Source: Leifsonia shinshuensis
GTDB lineage: Bacteria; Actinomycetota; Actinomycetes; Actinomycetales; Microbacteriaceae
DNA length: 64,000 nucleotides
Direction: 5' to 3'
Assembly: GCF_014217625.1 (NCBI RefSeq)
Contig: NZ_CP043641.1
Span: 2,728,001-2,792,000, forward strand
The position numbers were made by a program, and so were the translations under genes. Of the stretch, positions 24,320-32,789 are shown one piece after another. The notes below the pieces were generated by a model, which was given only the letters and a program-made list of their open reading frames with translations, had not been told where the DNA came from and made no database searches. Position 1 is the first letter of the stretch. Each line of letters starts with the position of its first letter.

Positions 24320-25666
24320 TCAGTCCACCTCACCGACGGAACGGCCGTCGCCCATCCGGGCGGCGGCCGTTCCGCTGTCCGCGCCCGCCGGCAGGGACGG
24401 CACGCGGCGGAGCACGAGCGGCGTGACGACGCCGTGCAGCACGATGCTCCCCACCACGGTCAGCACGGTCACGCTCAGCACGTCGCCGCTGTCGCTGTCC
24501 GGGAGGTGGTTGTAGGCGAGCAGGCCGAACACGATGGAGGCCGTCCCGCGCGGGCCGATCAGGCCGATGTAGGTGCGCTCCCGCCAGGTCACCGGCGAGC
24601 CGAGCATCGAGGCGTAGACGGGCACGGCGCGGAACAGGGTGAGCGCGAGCACCGCGATCACGAGCACCCGCCAGTCGATGCCCTCCACGATCACCGCCGT
24701 CGTCATCCCGCCCAGGATGAACCAGACGAAGTCGGACGCGACTTTGCTGGCCTCCTCCACGAGCAGGAGCTCGTCCTCCGGCACAGCGCGCAGCTGACGA
24801 CGGCGCGTGCGGGTGACGCGGAAGACCACGCCGGCCACGAAGGCCGCGACGAACCCGTTCGCCGCCACATCGTGGATCGTCGCGATGCCGTAGGTCAGCA
24901 GCGGCGCGATGAGCATGACGAAGCGGATGCCGGACGCGTTCGCCCAGCCGCGGTCGGAGGCCCAGCGGGTCAGCAGGCCGAGCGCGCCGCCGATCACGAT
25001 GCCGACGACGATGGCGACGACGGTCGCGGGGATCGCGCCGAAGAACGCGTAGACGGCGTCCGAGAGGTTCTTCTCGACCTCCTTCTCGGTGGCGCCCGAG
25101 ATCTTCGCGCCGGTGTCGGCGACCTTCAGGATGGTCGGGAGGGCGACCGCGATCGCGACCGACATGGCGAACAGCGGCGAGATGAGGCCGTCGTTGTAGC
25201 CGCTCTCCACGTTGAGGATCTGCCGTACGCGCGCCGGGATGCGCGTGGATCGCAGCAGCGCGGTGGCCGGGGCGAAGTCGGTCGGCATGACGATGCACGC
25301 GATGACGATGAGCACGAAGACGTTGAGGGCGGGCAGCAGCCAGGCGCCGGTGACCACGACGAGCGCGAGGGACAGCGGGAGGGCGATGAGCACGAGCCGC
25401 GCGAGGCTGCGGCCCTGGCCGCCGAAGATGCCGCCGCGCACCTCGCAGGCGTCCACGAAGAGGAGCACGGCCAGGATGAGCTCGACGACGTGCTGGGCCA
25501 CGTCGCTGTCGATGGCCTCGGTGAAGCCCTTCACGTCCACCAGCACGACGAGCGAGCCGAGCACCGCGAGCGCGGCCGGCCCGGCGATCCCGAACCGCTC
25601 GAACCGGTGCGCGACGAGCGACCACAGTGCAACGGCGGCGAGCCCCACCAGGATGATGACCGGCAC
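24320..25666 (-). CDS. Na+/H+ antiporter, CPA1/NhaP-like
   Basis: This is a 448-residue integral membrane protein with about 12 helices. Conserved elements are VMPTDFAPATALL (the TD site), NVESGYNDGLISPLF (the ND transport acids) and IGLIGPRGTASIVFGLL. This pattern is that of CPA1 antiporters exchanging Na+ or K+ for H+. The start GTG at 25666 follows AGGGGAGG at proper spacing; upstream in-frame sequence is repeat DNA. It lies downstream of the tetR gene on the same strand, separated by the palindrome cluster. Confidence 0.9.
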   Translation of the reverse strand: MPVIILVGLAAVALWSLVAHRFERFGIAGPAALAVLGSLVVLVDVKGFTEAIDSDVAQHVVELILAVLLFVDACEVRGGIFGGQGRSLARLVLIALPLSLALVVVTGAWLLPALNVFVLIVIACIVMPTDFAPATALLRSTRIPARVRQILNVESGYNDGLISPLFAMSVAIAVALPTILKVADTGAKISGATEKEVEKNLSDAVYAFFGAIPATVVAIVVGIVIGGALGLLTRWASDRGWANASGIRFVMLIAPLLTYGIATIHDVAANGFVAAFVAGVVFRVTRTRRRQLRAVPEDELLLVEEASKVASDFVWFILGGMTTAVIVEGIDWRVLVIAVLALTLFRAVPVYASMLGSPVTWRERTYIGLIGPRGTASIVFGLLAYNHLPDSDSGDVLSVTVLTVVGSIVLHGVVTPLVLRRVPSLPAGADSGTAAARMGDGRSVGEVD

Positions 25667-25734
25667 CCAGCACCTCCCCTCCCCGCCACAGGCCGCGTCC
25701 AGTCTGGACCCGCGCGCCCGCCCAGCGCCAGGCC

Positions 25735-25862
25735 GCGACATTCGTGACGAATGTCGCGAATGGGCGCGCGAGACGCGACATTCGTGCCGAATGTGCGTCT
25801 GCCGCATTCGTGGCGAATGTGGGCAATCGCGGCGCCAGAGGCGACATTCGGGCCGAATGTCG
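25735..25862. repeat. ATTCG-NNN-CGAAT palindromes, cluster 2 (four copies)
   Basis: Four palindromes occupy 128 bases, with centres TGA (25745), TGC (25785), TGG (25811) and GGC (25851). The first has a perfect 10-bp arm GCGACATTCG; the fourth has 9 bp. Spacing between copies is about 40, 26 and 40 bases. They lie between tetR and the antiporter gene, both on the minus strand, so the array is not limited to convergent ends. They may fold into a series of hairpins. Confidence 0.8.
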
Positions 25863-25868
25863 TGCGGG

Positions 25869-26462
25869 CTAGAGGGCGCTGAGGACGTCCATCGCGAGGG
25901 CGCGGGCGTCGCGGAGGCGGCGGCGGTCGGACTCGAGGCCGGCGCGGACCAGCGCGCCCTGCAGCACGTACGACAGGTGTTGCGCCGTCCGCTCCGCGCG
26001 CGGCCGGTCGGTGAGCTCGCGCAGGCCCGCCGCCAGGATGCCGTCGACCTCCGCCAGGTGGCGGCGCACCCCCTCACGGCCGGGGTCGCCCAGCGGCAGC
26101 TCGGCGGCGGCGTTGAGGAGGCCGCTGCCGCGGTAGCCGGGCTCCGGCGCGAGGGCGGCCTGGTCGAGGTACGCGTCGAAGACGGCGAGGACGCGGGTGA
26201 ACGGGTCCGGCGCGCGGCGCGCGCGGCGCGCGTAGAGGGCGAGCCATTCGGCGTGCCGGGCCTCCAGCACCGCGGAGACGAGCGCGGACTTCGACGCGAA
26301 GTTGTTGTAGAGGCTCATCTTCGCGACGGCGGCGTCGGCGGTGATGGCGTCGATGCCGGTGGCGGCGATGCCGTCCGAGTAGAACCTCCGGGCGGCCGCT
26401 TCGAGGATGCGGCGGCGGGCGGCGCCGGTGCGCGCGCCGGTGTTGCGCGCGGACTCCGCCAT
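25869..26462 (-). CDS. TetR-family transcriptional regulator
   Basis: This is a 197-residue protein. The N-terminal helix-turn-helix (about 15-65) reads RRRILEAAARRFYSDGIAATGIDAI, then AKMSLYNNFASKSALVSAVLE. The C-terminal ligand domain is Ala/Arg/Leu-rich. The ATG at 26462 follows AAGGGGGCC; an upstream in-frame start at 26579 has none. A repeat CTATCTA pattern just upstream is a likely autoregulatory operator. It is transcribed toward the antiporter gene and divergent from the beta-glucoside operon. Its target is not certain. Confidence 0.9.
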   Translation of the reverse strand: MAESARNTGARTGAARRRILEAAARRFYSDGIAATGIDAITADAAVAKMSLYNNFASKSALVSAVLEARHAEWLALYARRARRAPDPFTRVLAVFDAYLDQAALAPEPGYRGSGLLNAAAELPLGDPGREGVRRHLAEVDGILAAGLRELTDRPRAERTAQHLSYVLQGALVRAGLESDRRRLRDARALAMDVLSAL

Positions 26463-26475
26463 CGAGGCCCCCTTG

Positions 26476-26500
26476 CTATCTAGGTAGGTCAGTCTATCTA
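26476..26500. promoter_or_regulatory. Candidate TetR operator
   Basis: CTATCTAGGTAG (26476-26487) is a near-palindrome, and CTATCTA recurs at 26494-26500, 18 bases later. The site lies 14 bases upstream of the tetR start, where an autorepressor would act. Confidence 0.4.
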
Positions 26501-26604
26501 AAAGACACGAATCCAAGATCACATTTCGATCACGCCGTCCCGCCCGAGTCCGCGGAATCCCGCGCATTTCGCCTTGCACCCAACAAATCCCGTGTTTTCA
26601 ACGA

Positions 26605-26707
26605 TGAGAGCGCGATCACAAACCTGCTTGACAAGCACATCCCGACCGTTTTACATTCTCATCCAACCCGTGAGAGCGCTCTCACGGCCTTCACAGAGAG
26701 CGCTCTC
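26605..26707 (+). promoter_or_regulatory. Promoter and LacI-type operators of beta-glucoside operon
   Basis: TTGACA (26628-26633), a 17-base spacer and TTACAT (26651-26656) form a promoter. O1 is a perfect 20-bp palindrome, CCGTGAGAGCGCTCTCACGG (26668-26687), covering the expected start site. O2, GAGAGCGCTCTC (26696-26707), lies 28 bases on from O1, centre to centre about 24. A weaker O3, TGAGAGCGCGATCA (26605-26618), sits upstream of the -35. The TGAGAGCGCTCTCA core is typical of LacI-family sites. The LacI protein encoded at 31755-32777 is the likely ligand. Confidence 0.8.
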
Positions 26708-26754
26708 ATCGGGTCTCACCAGACCACGCACACACACGCACAAGGGAGTGATCC

Positions 26755-28080
26755 GTGAAGCTTTCACGACGCACCAAGGTCGCTGCGGCAGTCGCCGCCA
26801 CGGCCTCGTTCGCCCTCCTCGCGACAGGCTGCTCAGCGAGCGGCAATGACGCGGGGACCAGCTCGAACCCCATCACGCTGACCGTCACGACGTTCGGCAC
26901 GATGGGCTTCGACAAGCTCTACTCGCAGTACGAGAAGGAGCACCCGGGGATCAAGATCAAGGCGACCAACATCGACACCGGTGACAACGCCCTGACCGAC
27001 TGGCAGACCAAGGAGGCCGCCGGCAGCGGGCTCCCCGACGTCCAGGCGGTCGAGGAGGGCTGGCTCTCCAAGGTCATGCAGGTCTCCGACCAGTTCAACG
27101 ACCTCAAGGACTACGGCGCCAACGACATCAAGAGCCGCTGGGTCGACTGGAAGCTGAAGCAGGCGACCGACAAGAACGGCCGCATCATCGGCTACGGCAC
27201 CGACATCGGACCGGAGGGCCTCTGCTACAACGGCAAGCTCTTCGCCGCGGCGGGCCTGCCCAGCGACCGGGACTCCGTCGCCAAGCTGTTCGGCGGCTCC
27301 TCCGCGACCTGGGACGACTTCTTCAAGGTCGGCGAGCAGTACAAGGCGGCCACCGGCAAGGCGTTCTACGACCAGTCCGGCTTCATCTGGAACGCCATGG
27401 TGAACCAGCAGCCCGAGGGCTACTACACCAAGGACGGCAAGCTCAACATCCAGAACAACAGCGACCTCAAGGCGCTCTGGAGCAAGCTGGCCGGCGGCGC
27501 CGCGGCGGGTCTCTCCTCCAACCAGACCCAGTGGGACTGGGGCAAGGGCAAGGCCTTCACCGACGGCTCCTTCGCCACGTTCGTCTGCCCGGGCTGGATG
27601 CTCGGCGTCGTGCAGGGCCAGGTCAAGGCCGGCGGCGGCGACGCCTCCACCGGCTGGGACTTCGCGAACGTCTTCCCGGGCGGCGCGGCCAACTGGGGCG
27701 GCTCGTTCCTGACGGTTCCGAAGCAGTCCAAGCACCCGAAGGAGGCCGCTGCGCTCGCTGCCTGGCTGACCTCCGCCAAGTCGCAGGTCGCCACCTTCCA
27801 GGCGGCCGGCACGTTCCCCTCGGTCACCGCGGCGCAGTCCGACCCCGGAGTGACCGGCGCGAGCGACCTGACGAAGTTCTTCAACAACGCCCCCGTCGGC
27901 CAGATCCTGGCGGAGCGAGCGAAGGGCGTCGTCGCCCAGTACAAGGGACCGGACGACTCGGTCATCCAGTCCCAGGTCTTCGGCCCCTCCGTCCAGCAGC
28001 TCGACTCGGGCAAGGCGAACGGCGACCAGGCCTGGGCCAACGCGATGACGCTGCTGAACCAGCTCGTCGTCAACAAGTAG
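26755..28080 (+). CDS. Sugar ABC transporter substrate-binding lipoprotein (family 1)
   Basis: This is a 441-residue extracellular solute-binding protein. The signal peptide ends in lipobox ATGC (Cys at about residue 26). The mature domain shows the usual two-lobed family 1 pattern, including DVQAVEEGWLSKV, YGTDIGPEGLCYN and an ATFVCPGWMLG loop. The start GTG at 26755 has AAGGGAG upstream. It is the first gene of the beta-glucoside operon, behind LacI operators. It should capture cellobiose or another beta-glucoside, as judged from the GH1 enzyme downstream (inference). A hairpin at 28095-28125 follows, which may raise its level relative to the permeases. No ATPase gene is present, so a shared MsiK-type ATPase probably drives the importer. 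Confidence 0.9.
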   Translation: MKLSRRTKVAAAVAATASFALLATGCSASGNDAGTSSNPITLTVTTFGTMGFDKLYSQYEKEHPGIKIKATNIDTGDNALTDWQTKEAAGSGLPDVQAVEEGWLSKVMQVSDQFNDLKDYGANDIKSRWVDWKLKQATDKNGRIIGYGTDIGPEGLCYNGKLFAAAGLPSDRDSVAKLFGGSSATWDDFFKVGEQYKAATGKAFYDQSGFIWNAMVNQQPEGYYTKDGKLNIQNNSDLKALWSKLAGGAAAGLSSNQTQWDWGKGKAFTDGSFATFVCPGWMLGVVQGQVKAGGGDASTGWDFANVFPGGAANWGGSFLTVPKQSKHPKEAAALAAWLTSAKSQVATFQAAGTFPSVTAAQSDPGVTGASDLTKFFNNAPVGQILAERAKGVVAQYKGPDDSVIQSQVFGPSVQQLDSGKANGDQAWANAMTLLNQLVVNK

Positions 28081-28094
28081 TACACCTCACCAGC

Positions 28095-28125
28095 CGGGCC
28101 CCGCTGCCGCAGGCGGCGGGGCCCG
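28095..28125 (+). terminator. Intra-operon hairpin after binding-protein gene
   Basis: A 14-bp GC-rich stem (one G-T pair) encloses the loop GCA: CGGGCCCCGCTGCC with GGCGGCGGGGCCCG. No U-run follows. It lies 15 bases after the binding-protein stop and 46 bases before the permease start. A partial terminator or mRNA-stabilising hairpin would make more binding protein than permease. Confidence 0.6.
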
Positions 28126-28171
28126 AACCCTCCACCCGTACCATCCGCTCCCCTCCCCCACGGAGAACCGC

Positions 28172-29320
28172 ATGACCACCGTCACCCGCACCCCGGAGGC
28201 CGCCCCCGCGGCGGCCCGGAGCGACCGCGACGACCGCCGGGCACTCACCTTCAAGCAGAAGCTCAGCCGCTTCGACGTCAAGGCGTCGCCGTATTTCTAC
28301 GTCGCGCCGTTCTTCGTGCTCTTCGCCCTCGTCGGCCTGTTCCCGCTGATCTACACGTTCGTCGTCTCGCTCAACAACTGGAACCTGCTCACCGGCCCCG
28401 GCCAGTGGGTCGGCTTCGCCAACTACCTCACCGAGCTGAAGGACCCGTTCTTCTGGAACTCGCTCTTCAACACCGTCAGCATCTTCCTGCTCTCCGCCAT
28501 CCCGCAGCTGATCGCCGCGGTGTTCATCGCCGCAATGCTCGACCAGAACATCCGGGCCAAGACCTTCTGGCGGATGAGCGTGCTCCTCCCCTACGTCGTC
28601 ACCCCCGTCGCCGTCACGCTGATCTTCTCGAGCGCGTTCGACGAGAAGTACGGGCTGATCAACAACATCCTCCAGGCGGTCGGCCTCCACCCCGTCATGT
28701 GGAAAACCGAGACGTTCCCCTCGCACATCGCCATCGCGACGATGGTCAACTGGCGCTGGACCGGGTACAACGCGCTGATCCTGCTGGCCGCGATGCAGGC
28801 GGTGCCGCGCGACATCCACGAGTCCGCAGCGCTGGACGGCGCCGGCTCGTTCCGCCGGTTCTTCTCGATCACGCTGCCGAGCATCCGGCCGACCATGATC
28901 TTCGTGATCATCACGGCCACGATCGGCGGCCTCCAGATCTTCACGGAGCCGAAGCTGTTCAACCCGTCGAGCGCCGTTCCTGGCGGCCCGCAGCGGCAGT
29001 ACCAGACGACCGTGCTCTACCTGTGGGACATGGCGTTCAACCGCCAGAACTTCGGGAGGGCGTCCGCCATCGCGTGGATGCTGTTCCTCATCATCGTGCT
29101 GTTCGGCGTGCTGAACTTCCTGATCTCGGGCCGGATCGCCTCCACCGAGGCACGCGTGCACCGGTCGCGGACGGCCAAGCGGCTGGCGCGGAGCCGGGCC
29201 GCCGCGTCGGCGAACGGCGCCGTCACCGCCGAGACAGACTCCGATTCCGACGCCGACGCAGCGGCGAGCGCCGAGGGCGCCCTCGCGCTGACCGCGGCGA
29301 GCGAGGAGAAGAACGTATGA
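28172..29320 (+). CDS. Sugar ABC transporter permease (MalF-type)
   Basis: This is a 382-residue protein with six transmembrane helices. The EAA loop reads ESAALDGAGSFRRFFSITLP (about residues 220-240), which docks the ATPase. An atypical hydrophilic C-terminal tail of about 50 residues, rich in Ala, Asp and Ser, follows the last helix. The ATG at 28172 has a GGAG site. Its stop overlaps the next permease start as ATGA. It forms the membrane channel with that partner for a beta-glucoside (inference). Confidence 0.9.
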   Translation: MTTVTRTPEAAPAAARSDRDDRRALTFKQKLSRFDVKASPYFYVAPFFVLFALVGLFPLIYTFVVSLNNWNLLTGPGQWVGFANYLTELKDPFFWNSLFNTVSIFLLSAIPQLIAAVFIAAMLDQNIRAKTFWRMSVLLPYVVTPVAVTLIFSSAFDEKYGLINNILQAVGLHPVMWKTETFPSHIAIATMVNWRWTGYNALILLAAMQAVPRDIHESAALDGAGSFRRFFSITLPSIRPTMIFVIITATIGGLQIFTEPKLFNPSSAVPGGPQRQYQTTVLYLWDMAFNRQNFGRASAIAWMLFLIIVLFGVLNFLISGRIASTEARVHRSRTAKRLARSRAAASANGAVTAETDSDSDADAAASAEGALALTAASEEKNV

Positions 29321-30195
29321 CCACCGCGACCCGCACCTCCGCCGCACCGAAGCGTGCCCCGCGCCGCCGCGCGCTCGGCATCGACCGCCGGCCGGGCTTC
29401 CTCACCTACGGCATCCTGATCGCGATCTTCGTCGGCGGCGCCTACCCGCTGTGGTGGTCGTTCGTCGCCGGCTCCAGCGACAGCACCGTGCTGACCTCGA
29501 CGTGGCCTCCGCTGCTGCCGGGCGGCCAATTCTGGAAGAACGTCGGCGCCGTGCTCGACACCGTGCCGTTCTGGCAGGCGCTCGGCAACTCGATCATCGT
29601 CTCCACGGTCATCACCGTCTCGGTCGTCGCATTCTCGACGCTCGCCGGGTACGCGTTCGCGAAGCTGCGGTTCCGCGGCCGCGAAGGGCTGCTGGTGTTC
29701 GTCATCGGGACGCTCGCGGTGCCAACGCAGCTGGGCATCATCCCGCTGTTCATGGTGATGAAGCAGTTCGGCTGGACCGGGACGCTCGGCGCGGTGATCG
29801 TGCCGACCCTGGTGACGGCGTTCGGCGTGTTCTTCATGCGGCAGTACCTGGTGGATGTCATCCCCGAGGAGCTGATCGAGGCCGCGCGCGTCGACGGCGC
29901 GAACATGATCCGCACCTTCTGGCACGTCGGTGTCCCCGCGGCGCGGCCGGCCATGGCGATCCTCGGCCTGTTCACCTTCATGACCGCGTGGACCGACTAC
30001 CTCTGGCCGCTGCTCGTCGCCTCGCAGAACCCGACCCTGCAGGTCGCACTGAGCCAGCTCCAGTCGGCCAAGTACGTCGACTACTCGATCGTGCTCGCCG
30101 GCGCGGTGCTCGCGACCATCCCCCTGCTCATCCTCTTCGTGCTCGCCGGCAAGCAGCTGGTCTCCGGCATCATGGCCGGCGCGGTGAAAGGTTAA
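29317..30195 (+). CDS. Sugar ABC transporter permease (MalG-type)
   Basis: This is a 292-residue permease with six helices. The EAA loop is IEAARVDGANMIRTFWHVGVP (about residues 190-210). The protein ends GIMAGAVKG, a typical MalG-like terminus. It starts with a 4-base overlap with the preceding permease gene, so the two are made together. The beta-glucosidase gene follows after 5 bases. Confidence 0.92.
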   Translation: MTTATRTSAAPKRAPRRRALGIDRRPGFLTYGILIAIFVGGAYPLWWSFVAGSSDSTVLTSTWPPLLPGGQFWKNVGAVLDTVPFWQALGNSIIVSTVITVSVVAFSTLAGYAFAKLRFRGREGLLVFVIGTLAVPTQLGIIPLFMVMKQFGWTGTLGAVIVPTLVTAFGVFFMRQYLVDVIPEELIEAARVDGANMIRTFWHVGVPAARPAMAILGLFTFMTAWTDYLWPLLVASQNPTLQVALSQLQSAKYVDYSIVLAGAVLATIPLLILFVLAGKQLVSGIMAGAVKG

Positions 30196-30200
30196 TACGC

Positions 30201-31670
30201 ATGACCGAACTCTCCTGGCCCGCCGGGTTCCTCTGGGGGTCCGCGACCGCCGCCGCCCAGATCGAGGGCGCAGCCCACGAGGACGGCAAGGAGGACTCGA
30301 TCTGGGACGCGTTCGCCCGCGTGCCCGGCGCGATCGCCGGGGGCGACACCCCCGAGCGCGCGATCGACCACTACCACCGCGTGCCGCAGGACGTCGCCCT
30401 GATGCGTGAGCTCGGCCTCCAGTCGTACCGGTTCTCCACGTCGTGGGCGCGGGTGAAGCCCGGCGACCGCTTCGTCAACCGGGCCGGGCTGGACTTCTAC
30501 AGCCGGCTGGTCGACGAACTGCTGGAGGCGGACATCCTGCCCTGGCTGACGCTCTACCACTGGGACCTCCCGCAGGCCCTGGAGGAGCGCGGCGGCTGGG
30601 CGACCCGCGAGACGGCGTACCGGTTCCGCGACTACGCGGTCGCCGTGTACGACGCGCTCGGCGACCGGGTGACGCACTGGACGACGTTCAACGAGCCGCT
30701 GTGCTCGTCGCTGATCGCGTACGCCGCGGGCGAGCACGCCCCCGGCCGGAGGGAGCCGCGCGCGGCGCTGGCCGCCCTCCACCACCAGCACCTCGCGCAC
30801 GGGCTCGCGGCCTCCGCGATCCGCGACCTCGCCGGCGCGCACGAGGGCCGCGCCGAGGATCTTCGCGTCGGCATCACCCTCAACCTGACGAACGCGATCC
30901 CGGACGACCCGGAGGACGCGCGCGACCTCGACGCCGCACGCCGCATCGACGGGCTGTGGAACCGGATGTACCTCGACCCGCTGCTCGACGGGACGTATCC
31001 GGCCGACGTGCTGGAGGACCTCCGCGAGCACCGCTTCGAGGAGCTGGTGCACGACGGCGACCTCGGCGTCATCCGCCAGCCGATCGACTTCCTCGGCGTG
31101 AACCACTACCACGACGACAACGTCAGCGGTCGGCCGCTTCCCGCGGACGCCGTGGCCGCGCCGGTGCCCACCGACCGCCCCAAGTCGTCGCCGTTCGTCG
31201 GCAGCGAGTTCGTCACCTTCCCGTCCCGGCAGCTGCCGACGACCGCGATGGGCTGGGAGGTCAACCCGAATGGCCTCCGGGACCTCCTGCTGCGGCTGAC
31301 GGCCGAGTACCCGGAGCTGCCTCCGCTCTACATCACCGAGAACGGGGCGGCGTACGACGATGTCCTGGACGACGACGGCCGCATCCGCGACCTGGAGCGG
31401 GAGGCCTACATCCTCGACCACCTGGCCGCGGTCCGGGAGGCGATCGCGGAGGGCGCGGACGTCCGCGGCTACTTCGTCTGGTCGCTGCTCGACAACTTCG
31501 AGTGGGCGTGGGGATACGCGAAGCGGTTCGGGATCGTGCACGTCGACTACGAGACGCTGGAGCGCACGGTGAAGGACTCGGGGCGGGCGTACGCGCGCGT
31601 CATCGCGGAGGCCGCGCGTGACGCGTCCGCCGTGGGCGTGCCCACTGGACCGGCGGCCGCACGCGCCTAA
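30201..31670 (+). CDS. Beta-glucosidase, glycoside hydrolase family 1
   Basis: This is a 489-residue cytoplasmic GH1 enzyme. The N-terminal signature FLWGSATAAAQIEGA, the acid/base Glu in THWTTFNEPL (about residue 170) and the nucleophile Glu in LYITENGAAYDD (about 380) are intact. The aglycone-site WSLLDNFEWAWGYAKRFG is present near the C-terminus. It hydrolyses imported beta-glucosides (cellobiose or aryl glucosides) to glucose. It starts 5 bases after the permease gene and ends at a hairpin terminator. A C-terminal tail of about 20 residues beyond the barrel is longer than usual but unremarkable. Confidence 0.95.
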   Translation: MTELSWPAGFLWGSATAAAQIEGAAHEDGKEDSIWDAFARVPGAIAGGDTPERAIDHYHRVPQDVALMRELGLQSYRFSTSWARVKPGDRFVNRAGLDFYSRLVDELLEADILPWLTLYHWDLPQALEERGGWATRETAYRFRDYAVAVYDALGDRVTHWTTFNEPLCSSLIAYAAGEHAPGRREPRAALAALHHQHLAHGLAASAIRDLAGAHEGRAEDLRVGITLNLTNAIPDDPEDARDLDAARRIDGLWNRMYLDPLLDGTYPADVLEDLREHRFEELVHDGDLGVIRQPIDFLGVNHYHDDNVSGRPLPADAVAAPVPTDRPKSSPFVGSEFVTFPSRQLPTTAMGWEVNPNGLRDLLLRLTAEYPELPPLYITENGAAYDDVLDDDGRIRDLEREAYILDHLAAVREAIAEGADVRGYFVWSLLDNFEWAWGYAKRFGIVHVDYETLERTVKDSGRAYARVIAEAARDASAVGVPTGPAAARA

Positions 31671-31674
31671 CATA

Positions 31675-31708
31675 GGTCGGGCGTCGAGCGACGCGCCGAC
31701 GCCCGACC
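31675..31708 (+). terminator. Hairpin after beta-glucosidase gene
   Basis: A perfect 12-bp stem GGTCGGGCGTCG / CGACGCCCGACC encloses a 10-base loop. Three tandem CGGCCCGAC-like units follow up to 31743. It separates the transport/glucosidase genes from lacI. Confidence 0.65.
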
Positions 31709-31754
31709 GGCCCCAGCGGCCCGACCGGCCCGACCGGCCCGAGGAGAGGACCCC

Positions 31755-32777
31755 ATGACGACGGAACAGGTGGACGGCCGCAACGTGCCGACCCTGGAGG
31801 CCGTGGCCGCGCGCGCGGGCGTCTCCCGGGCGACCGTGTCCCGCGTCGTGAACGGGTCCACCAAGGTGACGCCGGAGGTCGCAGAGGCCGTGACGCGCGC
31901 CATCGCCGACCTCAACTACGTGCCGAACCGCGCCGCACGCTCGCTGGCCTCCCGCCGCACGCAGGTGATCGCGCTGGTGGTTCCGGAGTCGACGGCGAAG
32001 GTGTTCGCCGACCCGTTCTTCGCGTCCATCGTGCAGGGCGTCGCGCTCAGCCTCGCGGACACCGAGTACACGCTCAACATGGTCATCTCGTCGGAGACGA
32101 ACCCCGACAAGACCCGCCGCTACCTGATGGGCGGCAACGTGGACGGCGCGCTCGTGGTCTCCCACCACTCCGGCGACCACTCCTATGCGCAGCTCGGCTC
32201 GACGCTTCCGATCGTGTTCGGCGGCCGGCCGGTGAGCGAGGCGCAGCACGAGTCGTACTTCGTGGACGTGGACAATGTCGCCGGCTCGGCGGGCGCCGCG
32301 GAGCACCTGATCGCACGCGGACGCCGGAACATCGCGCTCATCACCGGCCCGCAGGACATGCCCGCCGGCCTCGACCGCTACACCGGCTGGCGTCGGGCGC
32401 TGGAGGCGGAGGGGCTCGACCACACGCTGGTCGAGTACGGCGACTTCTCGCCCTACTCCGGCATGGAGGCCATGCGCCGGCTGCTCGCGACCGGCCGCCC
32501 GATCGACGGCCTGTTCGCCGCGAACGACCAGATGGCGGCCGGGGCGTACTCGGCCATCCACGAGGCAGGCCTCAGCATCCCGGGCGACATCGCGGTGGTC
32601 GGCTTCGACGACGACAATTTCGGGCTGACCGCGACGCCGCCGCTGACGACGGTGCACCAGCCCTCCATCGGGCTCGGGGAGGCCATGGCGCGCGTGCTGG
32701 TCCGCCGCCTCGCGGGCGAACCGGTCGAGCGGGTCACGCTGCTACCGACCGAGCTGGTGGTCCGGCAGAGCTCGTAG
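31755..32777 (+). CDS. LacI-family regulator of beta-glucoside locus
   Basis: This is a 340-residue protein. The N-terminal helix-turn-helix (about 12-60) reads TLEAVAARAGVSRATVSRVVNGSTKV and the hinge helix NRAARSLA. The periplasmic-binding-like effector domain (about 70-335) carries GFDDDNFG and the C-terminal QPSIGLGEAM. The ATG at 31755 follows GGAGAGGA. It follows the operon it presumably controls. The matching operators are the TGAGAGCGCTCTCA palindromes at 26668 and 26696. The inducer is probably a beta-glucoside (inference). Confidence 0.9.
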   Translation: MTTEQVDGRNVPTLEAVAARAGVSRATVSRVVNGSTKVTPEVAEAVTRAIADLNYVPNRAARSLASRRTQVIALVVPESTAKVFADPFFASIVQGVALSLADTEYTLNMVISSETNPDKTRRYLMGGNVDGALVVSHHSGDHSYAQLGSTLPIVFGGRPVSEAQHESYFVDVDNVAGSAGAAEHLIARGRRNIALITGPQDMPAGLDRYTGWRRALEAEGLDHTLVEYGDFSPYSGMEAMRRLLATGRPIDGLFAANDQMAAGAYSAIHEAGLSIPGDIAVVGFDDDNFGLTATPPLTTVHQPSIGLGEAMARVLVRRLAGEPVERVTLLPTELVVRQSS

Positions 32778-32789
32778 GGGCGTCGCCAA

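Noticed and set aside
25735..25862. CRISPR array
   Set aside because: The repeats are palindromes with a 3-base centre and irregular spacing of 26-40 bases. There are no uniform repeats, unique spacers or cas genes.
31709..31743. Minisatellite or coding repeat of GGCCCGACC
   Set aside because: Only about three short imperfect units occur right after a terminator. Likely slippage with no feature of its own.
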